From contig JAITLF010000364.1 of the NCBI GenBank assembly GCA_031278025.1, forward strand, positions 1-10,323: DNA of 10,323 nucleotides, read 5' to 3'. The DNA comes from Treponema sp. (GTDB taxonomy: Bacteria; Spirochaetota; Spirochaetia; Treponematales; Breznakiellaceae). Each line of letters opens with the position of its first letter. Positions within the stretch are counted from its first letter, which is position 1. Positions 7,067-10,323 of this stretch are shown here, piece by piece. The position numbers and the translations under genes are program-made. A model generated the notes under the pieces. The model was given only the letters and a program-made list of their open reading frames with translations. It was not told the DNA's origin and did not search any database.

Positions 7067-8028
7067 CGGTACGCTTCACCTTTTAAGGCGTCTATATACG
7101 CCGCCGCGCTATGCGCCGCCACCGCCCCTTCTCCGGCGGCAACCACTACTTGTCTGAAAGGCGCGGCCCGGACATCGCCGGCGGCAAAAAGCCCCGGAAG
7201 AGCCGTCGCCATGGTCTGGTCCGTAACGATATACCCGTTTTCATCAAATTCAAGGACCGCCCCCGCGTCTGAACCAAGACCGGAAACAAACGCCGTCCGG
7301 GGAACGGTTCCGGTAAAGATGAACACCGCCGCCGCGTCTTCTTCGTACCGTCCGCCCGTATCAACGCGCTCCAGAACCACCGAAGAAACCTGCCCGTCTC
7401 CCCGTATCTCCAGCATACGGGTATTAAACCGCGCCTTGATATTGGGGTTGTTGAGAGTCCGTTCCGCGATAGCTTTCTGGGCCCGGAACCGGTCCCGCCT
7501 GTGGATAAGTACCACCTGCGGGGAAAAACGGGAAAGATACCGGGCTTCGTCGCAGGCCGCGTCCCCGCCGCCGACCACGAAAATTTTTTTATTCTTAAAA
7601 AAAGGACCGTCGCAGGTTGCGCAGTACGAAACGCCCCGTCCGTAGAATTCGGCTTCCCCGGGGATGTCCAGGACGCGGTGTTCGGCCCCCGTTGCGATGA
7701 TAACTGCGGGAGCCTCCAGAGTACCGCCGCTTCCCAGAATAAGCCGGAAACAGTTCCCTTCCTTTGTCAGGGACAAGACCGAATCGGAAAGAAAGGCGGC
7801 GCCGAATTCTTCGGCCTGGCGGCGCAAGCCCCCGGCAAAGTCATACCCCGATGTATCCGGCGGGATACCGGGATAATTTTCGAGTTTGTCGATGAGCAGG
7901 GCCTGTCCGCCCGGAGCAAGCTGTTCGACTACCAGAACCTGAAGGTTAGCCCGCGCCCCGTATTGGGCCGCCGTCAAGCCTGCCGGTCCTCCGCCCAAAA
8001 TAATAAGTTCCGCATCAGAAGTGTTCAT
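7063..8028 (-). CDS. trxB: Thioredoxin reductase (NADPH, FAD)
   Basis: 321 residues, standard for low-molecular-weight TrxB, which uses NADPH to reduce thioredoxin. FAD-binding GGGPAG (12-17) at the N-terminus, redox-active CATC (136-139) in VSYCATCDG, NADPH-binding GGGDAA (153-158), HRRDRFRA (176-183) for the 2'-phosphate of NADPH, and AAGDVR (282-287) with FRQVVVAAGEGAVAA completing the FAD site. The CATC spacing and HRRxxxR motif separate it from ferredoxin-NADP reductase relatives that lack the cysteines. It is the first gene of the minus-strand operon; its TGA overlaps the GTG of the hexosaminidase gene. The ribosome site AGGG is only 3 nt from the ATG, unusually close. No thioredoxin gene is in view. 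Confidence 0.94.
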   Translation of the reverse strand: MNTSDAELIILGGGPAGLTAAQYGARANLQVLVVEQLAPGGQALLIDKLENYPGIPPDTSGYDFAGGLRRQAEEFGAAFLSDSVLSLTKEGNCFRLILGSGGTLEAPAVIIATGAEHRVLDIPGEAEFYGRGVSYCATCDGPFFKNKKIFVVGGGDAACDEARYLSRFSPQVVLIHRRDRFRAQKAIAERTLNNPNIKARFNTRMLEIRGDGQVSSVVLERVDTGGRYEEDAAAVFIFTGTVPRTAFVSGLGSDAGAVLEFDENGYIVTDQTMATALPGLFAAGDVRAAPFRQVVVAAGEGAVAAHSAAAYIDALKGEAYR

Positions 8029-8035
8029 GATCCCT

Positions 8036-8046
8036 ACTATACCATA
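8036..8046 (-). promoter_or_regulatory. Possible extended -10 of the trxB operon
   Basis: On the minus strand TGG followed by TATAGT (8044-8036) forms an extended -10 matching 5 of 6; the -35 region is poor. A start point 7 nt on would fall almost at the trxB ATG, implying a nearly leaderless mRNA, in line with the crowded AGGG ribosome site. The overlapping TATGGT (8046-8041) would give a few more leader bases. Either might be chance, since the region is AT-rich. Confidence 0.25.
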
Positions 8047-8143
8047 CTTTGAAAGGAAATAAGAATACCCGCAAAATAATCCACACGTACGACAGGCTCC
8101 TAGTATCCAGACACGATTAAATATGCGGGTTTTGGGAATTTGG

Positions 8144-8219
8144 GCGCATTCCCGCCTCCGGCGGGAACCGGGCTATCCGCTCCAATTCCTCACGGAATTT
8201 CCGCTTCTATCCCTTGCGC
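8144..8219 (-). ncRNA. Candidate structured RNA or palindromic repeat element
   Basis: Read on the minus strand, a closing helix GCGCA (8219-8215) with TGCGC (8148-8144) encloses two hairpins. Hairpin A is AATTCC-GTGA-GGAATT (8199-8184), 6 bp capped by a GNRA-type tetraloop. Hairpin B is TTCCCGCC-GGA-GGCGGGAA (8167-8149), 8 bp, stacked directly on the closing helix. Between them, GGG (8213-8211) can pair with CCC (8172-8170), bracketing a symmetric internal region where GATAGAAGCGGA faces GGAGCGGATAG. The GNRA loop appears only on the minus strand, which favours that orientation. The element lies between the OpgB-like gene and trxB, so it could be a 3' UTR structure, a trxB leader element or a dispersed repeat. 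I cannot name a family; the drawing is by eye. Confidence 0.42.
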
Positions 8220-8311
8220 GGTTTTACGTTAGGGACAGACCCCCTTTTAGGGGAAAACTCACATTTCCATTGGCGCCGGAATAATAGTTGCCGATATTTT
8301 TTTTTAAGAAA

Positions 8312-8410
8312 TCATTCGACCCGGAGTTTTTCGGCCTGCCGGTACAGTCCGTCCTGCCCGCGTTCGGCCGATGCTTCCGAATAACCTCTGTTTTTCTCTT
8401 GCTCTACCAT
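8312..8410 (-). CDS. Possible small ORF or gene remnant, 32 codons
   Basis: An ATG at 8410-8408 overlaps the end of the OpgB-like gene (ATGGTAG) and opens a frame of 32 residues beginning MVEQEKNRGYSEASAERGQ and ending at a TGA at 8314-8312. It is charged, helix-prone and rich in Ala, Glu, Gln and Arg, with GC-rich codons like those of the core genes and unlike the AT-rich gene it overlaps. There is no good ribosome site. It may be a coupled small protein, the tail of an older gene cut off by arrival of the AT-rich segment, or chance. No homologue is recognised. Confidence 0.2.
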   Translation of the reverse strand: MVEQEKNRGYSEASAERGQDGLYRQAEKLRVE

Positions 8411-10017
8411 AACTTGTTATAATAGTTTGATCTTTCCTGCAAAGCATCGTTTACATAGTCAAAACCGAATTCTTCGAGCAGGGTAGATTCGCCTTTATTC
8501 ATTGAACGTCCAAGGGCCAGCCCTTTTGCGCTGTAAACGCCTCCGATTGAATCTATCAGCGCGGGAAACATATCAAAATGTGAAAAAATTCTATTTTTGG
8601 TATTATCTCCGCTTAAAAGAGAGTTAATAAATATATTTACCGGAAACCGTTTAGACTGATAATCTTTCGGGAAGACCGAAAAATCAACATACAAATGATC
8701 TCCTAAAACAACCACCGTTGTATTTTCGTAGAATTCCTGTTCTTTTAGCCATTCCAGAAAACCGCTCAACTGTTTGTTCATATCAAATAAAACATTCTTG
8801 TATTGGGAATCAAATCTTCTCACGGCGCTTGTATCAAGATATCCTCCTACCGGGTGGGTGTCCGCAGTCAGTATAGTAATAAAAAACGGATAGTCTTTGG
8901 TTATTTCCGCGATTTTTTCTTTCGCAAAATCATAGAGTTTTCTGTCTTCAAATCCCCACCAGACATTATAATCATCCGGAATATAATTATTATCGAGAAA
9001 ATAGTTGTAATCGTAAATGACCGTATCCTTATGCGTCTTAAAATATTTATCACGGGCTCCGAATTCTATTTCGGAGCCTAAAATAAAATAATTTTTATAT
9101 CCGGCCTTATACAAAACATCCCCCACTCCGGAAGCTCCGGAGAGGAAACGCGATACAAGCCTGCCGTATTCGTTTCCATCCATCCACGCAATTGTAAGGG
9201 GGACGCCTGAATACTGCGCCGTAATTCCGGCAATAGTCCATCCCGTACCATGCAACTGGCAAGCGCCTCCCGGTCCGCCGCCGGAACTGAAATTAATATT
9301 GTTTTCCATTAATTTTTTTACATCGGGTATTAAGTCTTCGGAAAACGCGCCGCCGTCTTCCCTCGTTAAAAAACCTGTTTCCAGCGATTCAATAAATATT
9401 ACTATTAAATTTCTTTTTTGATCGGGAAATGTTATCTCAACACCGTTAGGATCAATATAATTTTCCTCATAAAATGCCGAGGGTTCTTTTTGTAAGGAAT
9501 ATATGTAAGGAGGAATACCCATGTTCACTATAAAAAAGCATATTCCAAAGGCCGACAAAAAAATTATCGACATTCGTTGATATATTGCGTTGATATTAAT
9601 ACAAAAAAAATTATTTCTAAATTTTATTTCAACAGACAATAATGATAAAAGTAATATAAAAACTATTGCTGAATCAATAATAGTTGTTATAACGACTTCA
9701 TAAACCATGCTGAATTGCGCTCCGTCCCTGGACATCATTAAATGAAAAATCATCTGTTCTACCGGTACGATGCCATACATTTCCCTGAACCTGAATGATC
9801 CGGCAATCAGAAAGATTGGCGCAAATGTCAGCGCAATAATCGGTTTTGATATATGTATCCTGCATCGCTTTATGGATGCATTTCCATATTTCAATGTTCC
9901 GATAATAAACAAATCGATGATTAAAGCGGCAGATAAAAATTTGATATTTATCTTCTTGCACAAATGCAGGAAACCATCAACGATGCTTTCTTGCCTGTAT
10001 ATTGAATATAAAAACAA
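8404..10017 (-). CDS. OpgB/MdoB-like phosphoglycerol transferase (alkaline-phosphatase/sulfatase superfamily), main part of a frameshifted gene
   Basis: 537 residues from a TTG at 10017, but this start has no ribosome site and falls inside a membrane segment; the true start is probably ATG 10187, with a frameshift between. Membrane helices at about 27-42, 58-73, 103-129 and 149-167 precede a periplasmic catalytic domain (about 200-515). Key sites: NLIVIFIESLE (203-213) with metal-binding E210, GTGWTIAG (257-264) with nucleophile T261, ADTH (385-388) and GDH (439-441) for metal ligands. The order, and stretches such as TIAGITAQYSGVPL and GDVLYKAGYKNYF, closely follow E. coli OpgB, which transfers phosphoglycerol from phosphatidylglycerol to periplasmic glucans; LtaS-type enzymes share the fold. 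The acceptor here is unknown. Codon use is AT-rich, unlike all genes to the left, suggesting transfer or a variable envelope locus. Catalytic residues are intact. Confidence 0.86.
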   Translation of the reverse strand: MFLYSIYRQESIVDGFLHLCKKINIKFLSAALIIDLFIIGTLKYGNASIKRCRIHISKPIIALTFAPIFLIAGSFRFREMYGIVPVEQMIFHLMMSRDGAQFSMVYEVVITTIIDSAIVFILLLSLLSVEIKFRNNFFCININAIYQRMSIIFLSAFGICFFIVNMGIPPYIYSLQKEPSAFYEENYIDPNGVEITFPDQKRNLIVIFIESLETGFLTREDGGAFSEDLIPDVKKLMENNINFSSGGGPGGACQLHGTGWTIAGITAQYSGVPLTIAWMDGNEYGRLVSRFLSGASGVGDVLYKAGYKNYFILGSEIEFGARDKYFKTHKDTVIYDYNYFLDNNYIPDDYNVWWGFEDRKLYDFAKEKIAEITKDYPFFITILTADTHPVGGYLDTSAVRRFDSQYKNVLFDMNKQLSGFLEWLKEQEFYENTTVVVLGDHLYVDFSVFPKDYQSKRFPVNIFINSLLSGDNTKNRIFSHFDMFPALIDSIGGVYSAKGLALGRSMNKGESTLLEEFGFDYVNDALQERSNYYNKLW

Positions 10018-10031
10018 GAAAAAGAAATTTG

Positions 10032-10187
10032 TTATAACAAATGCAAAAAAATATGTTTTATCTTGTGCTTAAAGGTATATGCGTTTGATCCCCGGGAAAC
10101 AATGTTGGCCTTGAATAAAGGCAGCATTGTAAGGCTGAATGTAATTATAAAATTTGCGATAATTATCAGTGTAAATTGAACGCCCAT
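10032..10187 (-). pseudogene. N-terminal fragment of the OpgB-like gene, split off by a -1 frameshift at a T7 run
   Basis: ATG 10187-10185 is preceded at 9 nt by an excellent ribosome site, GAGGAGAGGGG (10202-10192). The frame encodes MGVQFTLIIIANFIITFSL (a membrane helix), then a loop to KHIFLHLL and stops at 10034-10032. At the run of seven T (minus strand, 10051-10045) one extra T would join it as KHIFFAFVITNFFFLFLYS to the downstream frame, which is open there from about 10066. The joined protein would be 594 residues with an added pair of N-terminal membrane helices. The missing T may be a mutation, a phase-variable state, a sequencing error, or a site of -1 slippage on T-TTT-TTG. Confidence 0.65.
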
Positions 10188-10323
10188 GGAACCCCTCTCC
10201 TCTAAACCGCAATGATGAAGTATTAAACTCCATAACAAATTCCTTAGACAAAATTCGATGTGTAGTACAATCCACAACCCCGCTCTGAAGAGCAAAGTAT
10301 ACTGTCCCGCACGGTATATGGAT
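10188..10323 (-). promoter_or_regulatory. Upstream region of the OpgB-like gene
   Basis: This 136-nt stretch holds the strong ribosome site at 10202-10192. Near the right edge, minus-strand TATACT (within GACAGTATACTTTG, about 10302-10297) would be a 5-of-6 -10 element, but its -35 is cut by the window edge. A frame from ATG 10295 is continuous with the gene but has no ribosome site and is probably not used. Nothing else is seen. Confidence 0.35.

Larger units (their letters stand above)
8029..8403. other. 375-nt intergenic stretch between trxB and the OpgB-like gene
   Basis: From right to left on the minus strand it holds a possible 32-codon ORF (8312-8410), a run of nine T (8297-8305 on the plus strand), a small hairpin CCCCT/AGGGG (8241-8253), a compact RNA-like folded element (8144-8219), an AT-rich spacer and the trxB upstream region. 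No tRNA, transposase or clear intrinsic terminator is seen. Sulfatase-frame readthrough past the TAG stays open to 8223-8225 but shows no recognisable domain. The segment marks the change from AT-rich (right) to GC-rich (left) DNA. Confidence 0.6.

Noticed and set aside
6275..7645. Plus-strand open frame of 456 codons spanning the hexosaminidase and trxB genes
   Set aside because: It crosses two well-supported genes on the other strand; its length comes from their codon bias, and no domain is visible.
8125..8135. GCGGGTTTTGG match to the inner part of the MITE arm, suggesting a second degenerate copy
   Set aside because: Only 11 nt match, without the outer end GAGGCTGTTCC or a partner arm; chance is sufficient.
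8241..8253. CCCCT/AGGGG hairpin as an intrinsic terminator
   Set aside because: The stem is only 5 bp and neither strand has a T-run directly after it; on the minus strand the TTTT lies before the stem.
1..10323. CRISPR array, tRNA or rRNA genes, toxin-antitoxin or restriction genes
   Set aside because: I saw no regularly spaced repeats, no cloverleaf or rRNA signature sequence, and no ORF with such motifs.

Overview
The window looks like part of a bacterial chromosome, most probably a spirochaete of the Treponema group. That placement rests on the gene repertoire, the mix of GC-rich core genes with an AT-rich envelope gene, and a general resemblance of the proteins to treponemal homologues; no rRNA or other strong taxonomic marker is present. 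Genes in 299-8028 favour G/C at third codon positions, while the stretch from about 8404 to the right end is visibly AT-rich.

Layout. (1) 1-298 is GC-rich, partly low-complexity sequence with no gene I can support and one candidate promoter. (2) 299-2340 (+) is a two-gene unit: a tandem SCP2-like protein and a class III PLP aminotransferase of the glutamate-1-semialdehyde aminomutase (GSAM) type. (3) 2507-4315 (+) is nifS-nifU, a cysteine desulfurase with an Fe-S scaffold, with its own candidate promoter. (4) 4403-4522 is a 120-bp MITE-like element with 23-bp terminal inverted repeats and a 4-bp target duplication. It sits between convergent genes and supplies the last bases of the stop codon of the neighbouring acetyltransferase. 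(5) 8028-4521 (-) is a tightly packed unit, trxB, a secreted GH3 beta-N-acetylhexosaminidase and a GNAT acetyltransferase, each pair overlapping by 4 nt. (6) 8029-8403 is a 375-nt non-coding stretch holding a well-folded RNA-like repeat (8144-8219, best folded on the minus strand) and a possible 32-codon small ORF. (7) 10187-8404 (-) is a membrane-anchored OpgB/MdoB-like phosphoglycerol transferase (alkaline-phosphatase/sulfatase superfamily). Its reading frame is broken at a run of seven T in the N-terminal membrane region.

How they fit. NifS and NifU form a minimal Fe-S assembly pair; nothing here links them to nitrogenase. TrxB supplies thiol reduction, the GH3 enzyme probably trims or recycles peptidoglycan or chitin-type sugars outside the cytoplasm, and the GNAT is of unknown substrate. 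The OpgB-like gene points to periplasmic or surface glycan decoration and looks acquired or at least compositionally distinct. The most notable observations are the MITE insertion that redefines a gene end, the structured element at 8144-8219, the homopolymer frameshift (mutation, phase variation or slippage), and the orphan SCP2/GSAM-like pair. All coordinates and motifs were read by eye; no database or folding program was used.
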